64,000 nt of DNA from positions 18,185,007 through 18,249,006 of the forward strand of contig NC_079423.1 in assembly GCF_026213295.1 (NCBI RefSeq). Direction: 5' to 3'. This DNA comes from Gadus chalcogrammus (lineage: Eukaryota; Chordata; Actinopteri; Gadiformes; Gadidae). Positions 1-10,690 of the stretch are shown one piece after another (position 1 is the first letter of the stretch; the number at the start of each line of letters is the position of its first letter). A program made the translations under genes and the position numbers. The notes below the pieces were generated by a model. The model did not search any database. It was given only the letters and a program-made list of their open reading frames with translations, and was not told the DNA's origin.

Positions 1-424
1 TTAAACATTCATGAGGTGTACACGGCGGCGGCTGTGAATCCAATCGGAGGCGTCAGATAAAGTATGCAGGGTACAGCGTGTAGGCAGCAACATTACAGCT
101 GATATCATCCCCTGCCCTCTGCTCCTGCAGACACTCTGGAGGAGAGGGAGGGAAGGGAGGAGGTGGGAGGAGGTGGGAGGGAAGGGAGGAGGTGGGAGGA
201 AGATGTGTAGAACCCCGGGGATCCATGATCTCCTACAGAGAGGTTCTCCCAGCATCGTCATGGTCCTCAAACATCACAGGAAAGAAAAGGCTCTTTTTAA
301 GACCCAGAAGAAACAGACATATGCTGCTGCTGGTGTGTGTGTGTAGGTATGTGTGTTGGTTTTATAGTGTGTGTGTGTTTGTATGAGTGTGTGTGTTTAT
401 TTGTGTTTGCATCTGTGTGTGCGT

Positions 425-1372
425 GTGTGTTCTAGGGTGTGGTACTACAGTGCGTGGTTTCACGGTATGTGGTTCTGGAGTGCGTGGTTCTATGGTGTGT
501 GGTTCTACAGTGCGTGGTTCTACGGTGGTGGTTCTACGTTGGTGGTTCTACGGTCGTGGTTCTACTGTGAGGTTCTACGGTGTGTGGTTCTACGGTGGTG
601 GTTCTACTGTGAGGTTCTACGTTGGTGGTTCTACGTTGGTGGTTATACGGCGGGGGTTCTACGGTGTGTGGTTCTACGGTGGTGGTTATACTGTGAGGTT
701 CTACGTGTGTGGTTCTACTGTGAGGTTCTACTGTGTATGGTTCTACGTGGTGGTTCTACGGTGGTGGTTCTACTGTGTATGGTTCTACGGTGGTGGTTCA
801 ACGGTGGTGGTTCTACGGTGGTGGTTCTACTGTGAGGTTCTACGGTGGTGGTTCTACTGTGTATGGTTCTACAGCGGTGGTTCTACTTGGTGGTTCTATT
901 CTGGTGGTTCTACTGTGAGGTTCTATGGTGGTGGTTCTACGGTAGTGGTTCTACGGTGGTGGTTCTACGTGGTGGTTCTACGGTGGTGGTTCTACTGTAA
1001 GTTTCTACTGTGAGGTTCTACGGTGGTGGTTCTACGGCGGTGGTTCTACGGTGGAGGTTCTACGGCGGTGGTTCTACGGCGGTGGTTCTACTGTGAGGTT
1101 CTACGGTGGTGGTTCTACTGTGTATGGTTCTACAGCGGTGGTTCTACGGTGGTGGTTCTACTGTGAGGTTCTACTGTGAGGTTCTACGTTGGTGGTTCTA
1201 CGGCGGGGCTTCTATGGTGTGTGGTTCTACGGTGGTGGTTCTACTGTGAGGTTCTACTGTGATGTTCTACGGTGGTGGTTCTACTGTGTATGGTTCTACA
1301 GCGGTGGTTTTACTGTGAGGTTCTACTGTGAGGTTCTACGGCGGTGGTTCTACGGCGGGGGTTCCGGTTCCT
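425..1372 (-). repeat. Minisatellite in cadherin intron 1, starting at the donor
   Basis: About 75 imperfect units of 9-15 bp, on the plus strand variants of ggttctacggtggt and ggttctactgtga. On the sense (minus) strand the unit reads GTAGAACC, which looks like the exon's own donor gtaggaacc, and the array begins directly at that donor. Confidence 0.85.
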
Positions 1373-1374
1373 AC

Positions 1375-1809
1375 CCGTCCGATCAGCACGGGCTCTGGCC
1401 CCCGGTACTCCTCGATCACGAAGAACTGGTTCCACAGCCAGCTGCGGCGCCGGCGGCCGGCCGGGCGCCAGGGGGCGGGGTCCTCTCCTCTGGCCGGCGC
1501 CACGCCCCCCGCCGCCGCGGAGGAGGGGGGAGGGGGGGGCTGCCGAGGCGGGAGTCTCCCCGTCTCCATGACGACGGCGGTCTGAGTCATCCCCCCAGAC
1601 GGGTTCCGCTCACCCCGGGCGTCCGGCGCGGAGGTCGGCCCGCCTTCCGCCTCCAGAAGAGGCCGGTCCCACGTTCCCCCCTCCAGAGGGGACCCGTCGG
1701 GACCCGGGCCCGGGGGAACGGGGGACCCTCCCCCGGGGGGGGGGTTCTCCGACCCGGCCCCTCGGAGCCAGAGGGCGGAGAGCAGCAGCAGAACCGTGGG
1801 GGAGGCCAT
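1375..1809 (-). CDS. cdh24: Type II cadherin, first coding exon (cdh24-like), partial
   Basis: This exon encodes the secretory signal, short propeptide and start of EC1 of a classical type II cadherin, a calcium-dependent adhesion receptor. The chosen start (ATG at 1809) opens a clear signal peptide, [20 protein letters not shown]; an upstream in-frame ATG would put about 29 charged residues before it. A proline/glycine-rich propeptide leads to a furin site RRRR, then [13 protein letters not shown] and GPEPVLIG. The two tryptophans are the strand-swap pair of type II cadherins. The exon ends in phase 0 at CGG followed by gtagga. The mature start is closest to what I recall of CDH24, which neighbours PSMB11 in mammals; another type II cadherin is possible. 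The remaining exons lie left of the window. Confidence 0.72.
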
Positions 1810-1917
1810 GCCGGTTCTCGAGGGTTCCTCTGGAGGTCTGGGACGGCTAGCTCCTCCAGGAGAGCCCTCCGCCCACGGGCATGGTCCACCGGCCACAGGG
1901 GTCTCGCTGGGGGTCTG

Positions 1918-1965
1918 CGTGTGTGTCTGTTTCTGTGTGTCAGTGTGTGCGTGTCTGTGCGTGTG

Positions 1966-2014
<49 letters not shown>

Positions 2015-2362
2015 TTGTGTGTGCGTGTCTGTGTGTCAGTGTTTGTGTGTGTGTGTGTGTCAGTGTGTGTGTGTGTCTGTCTGTGTGTCAGTGTGTGTGC
2101 GTGTGTCAGTGTGTGTGTGTGTGTCTGTGTGTCAGTATGCGTGTGTGTGTGTGTGTGTGTGTCAGTGTGTGTGTGCGCGCGTGTGTGTGTGTGTATGTCT
2201 GTGTGTCAGTGTGTGTGCGTGTGTCAGTATGTGTGTGTGTGTCTGTGTGTCAGTATGCGTGTGTGTGTGTGTGTCAGTGTGTGTGTGTGCGCGTGTGTGT
2301 GTGTGTATGTCTGTGTGTCAGTGTGTGTGTGTGACTGTGTGTGTGTGTGTGTGTGCGCGTGT
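1918..2362 (+). repeat. (TG)n-rich microsatellite with tgtctg and tcagtg interruptions
   Basis: A nearly continuous TG tract with regular cagtg, ctgtg and cgcgtg interruptions. It lies just upstream of the cadherin start codon (gene on the minus strand). Reading frames through it are Cys-Val repeats and are not genes. Confidence 0.95.
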
Positions 2363-2999
2363 GAATGGGAGTTATTAATTGCTGATTCCGGGGACCCACT
2401 GATGAGGGCGGTGGTGGGTGTGGGGTCCCCTCCCTCGGGGTTCTTTAAACGTTTCAGAGGTAGATGGTGGGTTTGTTCTGCTGATCCCGCTGCTGTCTTT
2501 GTTCTGCTCAGAGCTAATCTTCAGTGGGCTCCGCTGGGCTCTGGCTCCACTGCTCTGGTCTGTCCAGGTACCTGCAGCCCAGATAACAAGGTTCATCTCT
2601 TCATTAAAACAGCATCTGACGGCGCTTTATAGCGCCAACGTGGTGCAACAGAAGAAGTTGTAATGGCTATCAACAATATTCATAAAAACGACTAAATAAT
2701 AAATATAAAAGTTTTGTCGTTAATTTTATTTGCAATCCTCGATCCATTGAAGCCATGCCAGAGCCCCCACGCAGTACACGGTCAGTCCACCGTGGCACTG
2801 CACCACACAGCTCTGTTCTGTTCAGTCGGATCCTGTTGAACCTATTAACCCAAAGTGGGAACCTAACTGATTTAAGAACCAATATCCTTATCTTGCATGG
2901 CCAGATTGATTCTTCAATCGATTTGAAAACATTAATTGTGTTTCCTGTCTCTGTTCGTCCAATCAACAGGCTCTGGAGAGAAGTCATGTCGGATTCGAC
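2363..2999. other. Intergenic stretch without recognised gene
   Basis: Unique-looking sequence with an AT-rich part near 2670-2730. I see no splice-bounded coding segment, RNA gene or terminal repeats here. Confidence 0.5.
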
Positions 3000-3298
3000 A
3001 TGCCGGTCAGGACAGAGGTCAGGGCAGACGTCAGGGCAGAGGTCAGGGCAGAGGTCAGGACAGAGGTCAGGGCTGAGGTCAGGACAGAGGTCAGGGCAGA
3101 GGTCAGGGCAGAGGTCAGGACACAGACAGAGGTCAGGACAGAGGTCAGAGCAGAGGTCAGGACAGAGGTCAGGGCAGAGGTCAGGGCAGAGGTCAGGGCA
3201 GAGGTCAGGACACAGACAGAGGTCAGGACAGAGGTCAGGGCAGAGGTCAGGACAGAGGTCAGGACAGAGACAGAGGTCAGGGCAGAGGTCTGGGCACG
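3000..3298 (+). repeat. Minisatellite, 12-bp unit gaggtcagggca
   Basis: About 24 copies of a 12-bp unit with gg/ag variation and three short cacagaca interruptions. The unit is a multiple of 3, so reading frames stay open on both strands; this is not evidence of coding. Confidence 0.93.
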
Positions 3299-3689
3299 GT
3301 GAAGGCAGCCTCCTCTCGCCTCCTGATACCCCCCCCCCCCCGGAGGTCCACAGCCTCTGTCCCACCACGCTCCTCTACAGGGGAACGACCCACATCAACA
3401 CGTTACATATTCATCATTCATCGTGCATCCCATAATGTTGTAAATAATGACCCCCTTCTGATTCCTTCCCGCCTCGTCCCAGCAGAGCCTCATTACCGCC
3501 CGGCTCACTGATGTGTTTTATTCATCTGAGTGTGAGACGTATCACCATGGAGACAAACAACATCAACAGCATGATGGCCGCCGTCATCCTGGCGCTTTGA
3601 TGTCGGAGTGACGGACAGGGCTGGAATAAACCAGTTCATTCAATTCAGCGCACATCGCTGTGTCCATTGTTTCTAACGTCACGATTCCA
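3299..3689. other. Intergenic stretch, nothing recognised
   Basis: A short poly-C run (about 3330-3341), then unique sequence. No gene, RNA or mobile element could be supported. Confidence 0.4.
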
Positions 3690-3935
3690 CCTGTGGCTCT
3701 GGAGGCAGAGCGGGTTGGCTGGTTACCGGAAGGTTGCTGGTTCGATCCCCGCCAGCTCCTAAGGTGACGGGGTCGAGGTGTCCTGAGCGAGACGCCTCAC
3801 CCTGACTGCTCCTGACCGGCTGGCTGTCGCCCTGCGGGGCTGACTCCGCCGTCGGTGGGTGAATGTGAGGCAGTATGGTAAAGCGCTTTGAGAGAACACT
3901 GATTAAGATAGCGATGGATAAATGCAGTGCATTAA
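3690..3935 (+). mobile_element. tRNA-derived teleost SINE (copy A)
   Basis: The head carries a pol III B-box-like ggttcgatcccc. It is followed by the family body (gagacgcctcaccctgac, ggctggctgtcgccctg) shared with the copies at 47535, 48100 and 22365. The tail is diverged. There is no acceptor stem, so it is not a tRNA gene. Confidence 0.8.
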
Positions 3936-4259
3936 CCATTTTCTTCATTGATACAGAAATACCTTCATAAAGAAATGCATGTTTAGTTTCACTGTGTAAA
4001 TGAGGTTTGACACAAACAGTACTACCAGATAGATAGATGATAGAAGATGGATCATCCCAAATCATTCTTGATGGGCGACTTTTCCAACATCTGTAATCTG
4101 CATTCCTAAACTAAGGCATGTAAATATGTCCCCAAATGTGTGATGAAAGGAAGTTTCCCCGAGTTTCTCTGAACTCCTGCAACGTCTAAATAATTAAATC
4201 GCAGAACTGAGGCAGCCGCACGCCTCAGATGTTGAACCTATTCTGAGGCTCTGGGACAG

Positions 4260-4404
4260 AACTGAGGCACTGTCTAACCCTCACTACACACACCAGCACA
4301 CTATCTAACACTACACACCTGTCATGGTCTAACCCTCACTACACACACCTGGTCACTGTCTAACACTACACACCTGGTCATGGTCTAACCCTCACTACAC
4401 ACAC
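4260..4404 (+). repeat. Short minisatellite, left half, split by an insertion
   Basis: Copies of ctaaccctcactacacacac and cctggtcactgtctaacac. The same array resumes at about 5148, so the sequence between is an insertion. Confidence 0.75.
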
Positions 4405-5147
4405 AATTGAACATTTGACGCGCCAACGCGTGACGCTTAGCCGCGATAGCCAATCAGCGTTGAGCTTGACCCGATGTCACTGGCAGAGAGACGGAGGACG
4501 CACAGAAGCAGAAAGAACATGGACGACCAATTCATCGATTCAGTGTGTGCTGAAACGATGAGGAGGTGGTGAAACTCACCCAGCTGTGAGCGCCTACGGA
4601 GTTAGTCATGCACTAGAGTTTAGATTCTCTGCCCGAGCCCGAGCCAGGGCTTTTTAAATCATTATTTCATTGGCCTAATCCAAGGAGAAATCTATGCCAT
4701 ATACAGCAATATTATAGGCCTTTATTACACAGGTCTTCTCAATGCCGTGGAACGCTCCGTTCACTTGCATGGGTAGTAGTCAGGTAACTTGTCAACCCCA
4801 GCGTTTTCGGTTGCTAAGAGACATCGACGTCTTTGGTGGACTATTTCTCTGCTAATCAACACTACGAATGCTGGTAACGAATAAATTGTAAAAAGACACA
4901 CCATGTGAAGTTATTGTATCGTGTAATAAGTGGGATAATGTATAAAACGTCGCCGGTCATTATTGAAAATTAGCCCCTTCAGGGCGAAGCAAGACACCTC
5001 CGCTGGGCGGGCTCATCTAGCGGCGTTAGGCGCGTTAGGCGCGTTGAACCATTTTTGTGACACACAATAATCAAGCGTCAGGTTAGGCGCATTAATCACG
5101 TAATCTAACGAGCGTAACACGTTCAGTGTGGCCGCACCTTTACACGA
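4405..5147. mobile_element. Probable MITE-type DNA transposon of unknown family
   Basis: This block interrupts the array at 4260-4404, which resumes at 5148. Near the left end is gcgccaacgcgtgacgctta; the complement of the right side carries gcgcctaacctgacgcttga, an imperfect inverted match. No transposase reading frame survives. Exact termini and target duplication could not be fixed. Confidence 0.5.
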
Positions 5148-5205
5148 CACACCTGGTCACTGTCTAACCCTCACTTCACACACCTAGTCACTGTCAGCCA
5201 CTGCC
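5148..5205 (+). repeat. Short minisatellite, right half
   Basis: Continuation of the ctaaccctcac / acacacctggtcactgt array beyond the inserted element. Confidence 0.65.
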
Positions 5206-5414
5206 TACTGGAGGAGAAGAGAGAGGAGGGGAGAGGAAGAGAGAGGGGGGGAGGAGTGAGGGGGGTTGAGGGGGGTTTAGGGGGGGGGCAGGGGACCAGG
5301 GTGAGGGATGAGGGACAGTGAGGGCGACACGGTGGGCCAAATTGCAAATCTCTGTTCTTCAGTCGTGGCTCTTCCACGTTTATATAAAAATAGACCCGGA
5401 GGACATCGACGCAG

Positions 5415-5474
5415 GCGAGGGGAGAGGGGGGAGAGGGGGGAGAGGGGGGAGAGGGGGGAGAGGGGGGAGACGGG
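5415..5474 (+). repeat. Purine-rich G/A tandem repeat
   Basis: About six copies of gagagggggga. Similar G/A-rich sequence lies at 5210-5300. The strand asymmetry makes triplex structure plausible. Confidence 0.8.
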
Positions 5475-5559
5475 GTGACCATGACATGGAGAGAGATCCT
5501 CTGTCCCTCTGACATTATACTGCCATTTGTCTTAATGTTTAAACAGTCCTCTGAACCTC

Positions 5560-5746
<187 letters not shown>

Positions 5747-5879
5747 GACTCCCAGCAGAATGGGTTCCATCCCCATGTCCGCAGTTTACCTGAGCTTCTC
5801 TTATTGGACACACTGTCATCCCTAGCCTCAATCAGGTCCTCCTTGTTGTTGACCTGAGTGTGTGTCTGTTTGATGTGTT

Positions 5880-5880
<1 letters not shown>

Positions 5881-5961
<81 letters not shown>

Positions 5962-6509
5962 GGCCTGTGTGTTGCCGTGTGTGTGTGTTCATTGACCTGC
6001 ATATCTGAGCATTCATGTCCATTTGTGCATCAGGTGCATCCTATATATATGTATGCATTTGTATGTGTGTAAGCTCTGCATGTGTGTGTGTGTGTGTGCG
6101 TGTGTGTGTGTGTGTGTGTGCTCATGAATCTCTGCATACAGGATATTGTGTGTGTTGTGTGCATTTTTATGTGTGCAAGCTCTGCAAGTGTGTCTACGTG
6201 TATGTGTGTGTACGTGTATGTGTGTGTTTGTGTGTGTGTGCTCATGTATCTCTGCATATATGATAATGTGTGTGTTTATTTGTGAATATATGTGTGTGGA
6301 TGGAAGGTGCAGAAAATGTGTTATGCGTACGTGTGAGCGTGTCTGTGCATGTGTGTAGCTGATGTAGATTGTTTGTGTCTGTGTGTGTGTGTGTGTGTGT
6401 GTGTTTGTGCCTGCCTGCCTGCTGCGCGTGCGTGTGTGTGTCTGCTTGTGTGTGTGTGTGTGTGTGCGTGCGTGTGTGTGTGTGTCTGCTTGTGTGTGTG
6501 TGTGTGTGC

Positions 6510-6560
<51 letters not shown>

Positions 6561-6580
6561 CGTGTGTGTGTGTGTCCCCC
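5881..6580 (+). repeat. Compound (TG)n microsatellite region
   Basis: Pure TG from about 5885 to 5953, then TG-rich sequence with a segment of about 125 bp duplicated (tgctcatgaatctctgcata near 6119 and tgctcatgtatctctgcata near 6239). More TG with cgtgcg interruptions follows up to a C-run at 6577. Confidence 0.9.
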
Positions 6581-7120
6581 CCCCCCTCGCGTGCCGCCCA
6601 GCTGCTGTGCCCGGGGCGGACCGCGTCCTGGGAGAGACCGGCGCACGTGACTCACTGCAGCGTCCGAGAGGAGCGGAGTGCAGCCGGACCGCCCGTCACT
6701 CACTGACACAGTCACACTAACCTTAACTCACACTAACCTTAACTCACACTAACCTTAACTTAACCACCACATCAAGGCTGCATTGGGGACTGTCGTTCCA
6801 ACCCATTCCCTGGTCCCCCTGGCCTAGGCTGCCATTCTGGGTCCGCCAGACCAGAACCGTCATCTGGCTCAGCCCTCCACCACCCGGTACTAGACCGCCA
6901 ACTTGGTTCTAGATAGCTAGACCCCTCACCTGGTTCTAACGCCCAATTAAAGCTCAAGCGCCACCTGATTGGCCGGCCAAGACCCTTGGTCTCTCTCGTC
7001 CAGTCTCGCGAGACAAGAGAGACGGGATAATGACGCTTCATTCATAATGAGCGCCGCGTCCGATGCGTAACTCTGACATGCATCTGCGTAATGAGTCAAA
7101 CGCACGCACCACCTAAATAC

Positions 7121-7121
<1 letters not shown>

Positions 7122-7214
<93 letters not shown>
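7122..7214 (+). repeat. (AC)n microsatellite, about 46 units
   Basis: Pure AC. It is followed by a short palindrome, gcggacaagcgcactcgcgc then ttgtccgc, at 7215-7243. Confidence 0.97.
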
Positions 7215-7216
<2 letters not shown>

Positions 7217-7789
7217 GGACAAGCGCACTCGCGCTTGTCCGCGAGTGCACATGCACATGGACACGCGCATGCACACACGCACAAACAAACGCAAAAACAC
7301 ACGCAGAAGTAGATACACTAGTAGACTGAACAAGCATCTGTAATACACGCGGCTCTGGTCGACATGACCAGAGCCATTAGAAATATTCGCTCCAACAACC
7401 TCCCACCTCACACCAATCACCATCAGTTCAATCAACCAGTCACAATTCAGCTCTATCGACCCATGGCATCGACCACAACATTGCTACTGATTCTAACGGA
7501 ATGTTCCTCAATAGTTTACAGCTTTCTCCAACGACGGTCGGAACCGAAGGAAGAGCAGAGAAACTGAAGCTAAACCTGTAACGTCCTCCGTTCATCACAG
7601 CACCGTTGTCTATTTTACCCGTTATGATGTGAGTCTATCCATCCCATAATATTATCCGCGGTTAGTAGAGAGGAGAGCGTCTTACCTCCTGAGCGCTCCG
7701 GGGACGGCTTGGAGTGAGGAGGAGACCCGCTCCGTAAGGATACGCCCCCCCCCCCCCCCCCCTCCATACACACACAGTCTCTCTCTCTC

Positions 7790-7897
<108 letters not shown>

Positions 7898-8204
7898 GTC
7901 TGTCTGCTGGTCTGTGTTTGTCTCCCTGTCCGTCCGTTTCTCTGTATTTCCGCTATTCGATTGGCAGACTAACTGCTGCCTCAGGGACTAAACTAAACTA
8001 AATGCATCAGGGTTTGTTCTCACAGTGTTTGATTAAATATACAACAGCCTGAGGCAGAGGCAGCGTGTCTGAAAGGGCCGGTCTTCACCACAGCTCCTCC
8101 TCACCTCCGGCTACGTCTCACTTTATTCTTTCTTCCTCCGAGGTTCCACGCACTCCCAGCATTATTTATTCTGGAGGTCCCAGAGCCACTGACCCGCTAT
8201 GTTA

Positions 8205-8206
<2 letters not shown>

Positions 8207-8290
<84 letters not shown>
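8207..8290 (+). repeat. (CT)n microsatellite
   Basis: Pure CT, about 40 units. Confidence 0.97.
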
Positions 8291-8293
<3 letters not shown>

Positions 8294-8554
8294 TCAGTCA
8301 CTCTATTTGACTGTCTGTCTGCCTGTCTGCCTACCTGTCTGTCTGTCATTGACCCGCTATTTTTAATTCACCCTGAATCATCTTCATCGCAGTGGGCCTC
8401 CTCATCCTCCTCTTATCGGGGATCGGGTCGTGGGTGGGCCTTCATTCTGCACAAATCATCTCTGACGGAGAACCAGCGACGCAAGCGACATTTTAATGCA
8501 AAGCAATTATTCCATTCCCCGGGCGGACATCTCGTCGTTTGGCCAACCTCGGTG

Positions 8555-8960
8555 AAAGAGAGACTAGACCTCAACGCTGACGTTAAAGAGAGACAAGACC
8601 ACAATGCTGACGTTAGAGAGAGACAAGACCCCAACGCTGACGTTAGAGAGAGACAAGACCCCAACGCTGACGTTAAAGAGAGACTAGACCTCAACGCTGA
8701 CTTTAATGAGAGACAAGACCTCATCGCTGACGTTAAAGAGACACAAGACCTCAACGATGACGTTAAAGAGACACAAGACCTCAACGCTGACGTTAAAGAT
8801 GGACTAGACCTCAACGCTGACTTTAATGAGAGACAAAACCTCATCGCTGACGTTAAAGAGACACAATACCTCAACGATGACGTTAAAGAGACACATGACT
8901 TCAATGCTGATGTTAAAGAGATACAGGACCTCAACATTGACATTAAAGAGAGAGACAAGA
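8555..8960 (+). repeat. 30-bp minisatellite (tcaacgctgacgttaaagag core)
   Basis: Thirteen to fourteen copies of a 30-bp unit, acctcaacgctgacgttaaa plus gagagacaag. Because 30 is a multiple of 3 and the unit has no stop, both strands stay open for over 130 codons. No splice sites, conserved domain or start context support a gene. It lies just beyond the psmb11 poly(A) signal. Confidence 0.92.
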
Positions 8961-8980
8961 CCTAGCATTAGCATGAGTGT

Positions 8981-8986
8981 TTTATT
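8981..8986 (-). promoter_or_regulatory. psmb11: psmb11 polyadenylation signal AATAAA
   Basis: TTTATT on the plus strand is AATAAA in the psmb11 sense, about 160 bases beyond the stop codon. Confidence 0.7.
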
Positions 8987-9146
8987 AAAGGCCTAAGCGC
9001 TGAAGGACCCAGCTTGCACCAGATAACGTAGCGGCGTATTAGCGTCGTAGCGGAGCTTGGAGCCGTCCCTCCGGGGCCGGGCGCTGGGCCCCCCAGCGTC
9101 TATCACACGTCAGGGGGCCCCTGTCTCCGAGGGCAGGTCTCAGCGT

Positions 9147-10391
9147 TCATGTCTTTGTTTGGTGCGAACGAACCTCCTCCTCCCTCCTCCTCCTCAGGCC
9201 CTCCTCCAGCCCCTCCTGCTCCCGGTAGTACTCCTCCCCCAGGTCCTCCCGCGGCCGCCGGCTCCAGCCCCGGGCCGTGACCAGGAACACGTCCACGCAG
9301 TTCCCTGAGTACGCGTCCCGCCGCGAGGCCCTGTAGACGGCCTCGCGGCCGGCCCGCGCGGCCTGCTCCACCGAGAGGCCCCAGCGCACCTCCTCATCCA
9401 GGACCGAGTAGGCGTAGGGCGACCCGGAGCCCACCGAGAACAGCTCCCCCCGCAGGCGCTTCCCGTCACTGCACACGTAGTACAGCCTGGCCCCGCCCCT
9501 TGAGGTCCCCGCCCCGCCGCCCGGGGGCCCCGCCCTCGCCGGGGCCTCCCCTACGTCACCGCCGAGGGCCGGAGCTCCTCCTTGACCGCTCCAGTCCAAG
9601 GCGGGGAGTTGAGGATCCAGGTCAGCGGCGCCCAGCGGCTCTCCGTCGGCCGCGCCACCGCCAGCCCCGCCCCCGTCGGCCCCGCCCCCATCGGCCCCGC
9701 CCCCGTCGGCCCCGCCCCCGTCCCACCCGCAGAGCGTGGCGGCCACGCACAGCTCGGTGCCCTTGAAGGGGTGCAGCATGAGGGCCAGCAGCTTGGCGGC
9801 GCCCCCGGTGGTGAGCCTCCGGCCGTGCCGCAGCTGGTACAGCCGCAGCTCGCGGGCCAGGATGCGGCGCCACAGGGCGATGTCAGCCGAGGTGCCGGAG
9901 CCGAGGGCCAGCAGGTGGCGGTGCAGCGGCACCACCTTCCGGGAGGCGGGGCACGCCACCAGGCCGGAGCAGCTGGACCGCGTGTCGGCCGCCGCCAGCA
10001 CGCCGCCCTGGAACAGGAAGCCCAGCGTGGTGGTCCCGTGGGCCGTGGGGAAGGGGAGGGGCACGGCGCCGGGGGCAGAGTCCGGCCCGGCGCCTGGGGC
10101 GGAGTCCGGCCCGCCCGGACCGCCAGCGGACCACCAGGAGGCGTCGGGCGTGGGGGCGGAATCGGGCGCCGTCTGTCCGAAGTCGATGGGGCTGCGGTCC
10201 AGATACCGGCCCACTGGAACGGAGAAGCTTAAGACGCTAGCGGTGCTGCTCAGGGGCACGTCGCCGGCGTAACGGCCCCTTCTCTTCTCTGTGGGAGACC
10301 CCATGGGACCCAAATCTGGAGTGAGACCCCCCAGAGACCCCCTCAGAGACCCCCCCAGGGCCTGCAGACCACAGAGGTCTTCTAGAGCCAT
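9147..10391 (-). CDS. psmb11: Proteasome subunit beta type-11 (thymoproteasome beta5t)
   Basis: Single-exon gene for the catalytic beta5t subunit, which replaces beta5 in proteasomes of cortical thymic epithelium and shapes positive selection of CD8 T cells. The start MALEDLC resembles mammalian PSMB11. The propeptide ends at HG and the catalytic Thr1 is residue 120 (TTTLGF). In mature numbering Asp17 (AAADTRSSC) and Lys33 (ACPASRKV) are present, as are GSGTSAD, CGWD, YYVCSDG, GSGSPYAYSVLD and RDAYSGN. At 414 residues it is much longer than the roughly 300 of human. The extra length is a longer propeptide and a Gly/Ala/Asp-rich insert of about 75 residues between CGWD and YYVCSDG (about 9485-9725). 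GC content is very high. A poly(A) signal lies at 8981-8986. The identification is firm; expression in thymus is family knowledge. Confidence 0.95.
   Translation of the reverse strand: MALEDLCGLQALGGSLRGSLGGLTPDLGPMGSPTEKRRGRYAGDVPLSSTASVLSFSVPVGRYLDRSPIDFGQTAPDSAPTPDASWWSAGGPGGPDSAPGAGPDSAPGAVPLPFPTAHGTTTLGFLFQGGVLAAADTRSSCSGLVACPASRKVVPLHRHLLALGSGTSADIALWRRILARELRLYQLRHGRRLTTGGAAKLLALMLHPFKGTELCVAATLCGWDGGGADGGGADGGGADGGGAGGGAADGEPLGAADLDPQLPALDWSGQGGAPALGGDVGEAPARAGPPGGGAGTSRGGARLYYVCSDGKRLRGELFSVGSGSPYAYSVLDEEVRWGLSVEQAARAGREAVYRASRRDAYSGNCVDVFLVTARGWSRRPREDLGEEYYREQEGLEEGLRRRREEEVRSHQTKT
9485..9725 (-). repeat. psmb11: GC-rich coding repeat inside psmb11
   Basis: Tandem cggccccgcccc units encode GGGAD repeats followed by a low-complexity Gly/Ala/Pro segment. 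In mammalian beta5t this position is a short loop between strands. Confidence 0.8.
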
Positions 10392-10428
10392 CGTTCACCA
10401 GGTCCTTTACCAGCTGTTGTTTTCTGAG

Positions 10429-10434
10429 ACGCGT
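10429..10434. promoter_or_regulatory. psmb11: ACGCGT site upstream of psmb11, possible FOXN1 site
   Basis: ACGCGT contains the ACGC core recognised by FOXN1 on both strands and lies about 40 bases upstream of the start codon. Mouse Psmb11 is a direct FOXN1 target. A six-base match is weak evidence by itself. Confidence 0.25.
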
Positions 10435-10446
10435 TTGAGCTGCGTG

Positions 10447-10690
10447 TCTAGGGGTATGCAGTGAGGTTCAGAGCGAGTGTCAGGCTGTTTGCAGTGAGGT
10501 TCAGAGCCAGTGTCAGGCTGTTTGCAGTGAGGTTCAGAGCGAGTGTCAGGCTGTTTGCAGTGAGGTTCAGAGCGAGTGTCAGGCTGTTTGCAGTGAGGTT
10601 CAGAGCGAGTGTCAGGCTGTTTGCAGTGAGGTTCAGAGCGAGTGTCAGGCTGTTGGCAGTGAGGTTCAGAGCCAGTGTCTGGGTGTATGT
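10447..10690 (+). repeat. 33-bp minisatellite upstream of psmb11
   Basis: Seven copies of a 33-bp unit (gcagtgaggttcagagcgag then tgtcaggctgttt). Its length is a multiple of 3, so it gives a spurious open frame. Confidence 0.92.

Noticed and set aside
371..1334. Long reading frames through the 5' array (for example 387-1013)
   Set aside because: They are translations of the short unit ggttctacggtggt within the cadherin intron; no domain and no splice support.
1796..2632. Cys-Val-rich reading frames in TG repeats here and at 5860, 6350, 7096, 47069, 48908, 54455 and 61202
   Set aside because: Any TG microsatellite gives alternating Cys-Val or Thr-His frames; not genes.
3715..3760. tRNA gene suggested by a B-box (also at 47580)
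   Set aside because: B-box present but no acceptor stem or cloverleaf, and the same sequence recurs as a SINE.
8413..8965. Open frames on both strands through the 30-bp array
   Set aside because: The unit is a multiple of 3 without stops; no start context, splice sites or homology.
9194..10272. Other long frames overlapping psmb11 on both strands
   Set aside because: GC-rich shadow frames; only the minus frame 9147-10391 has the proteasome motifs.
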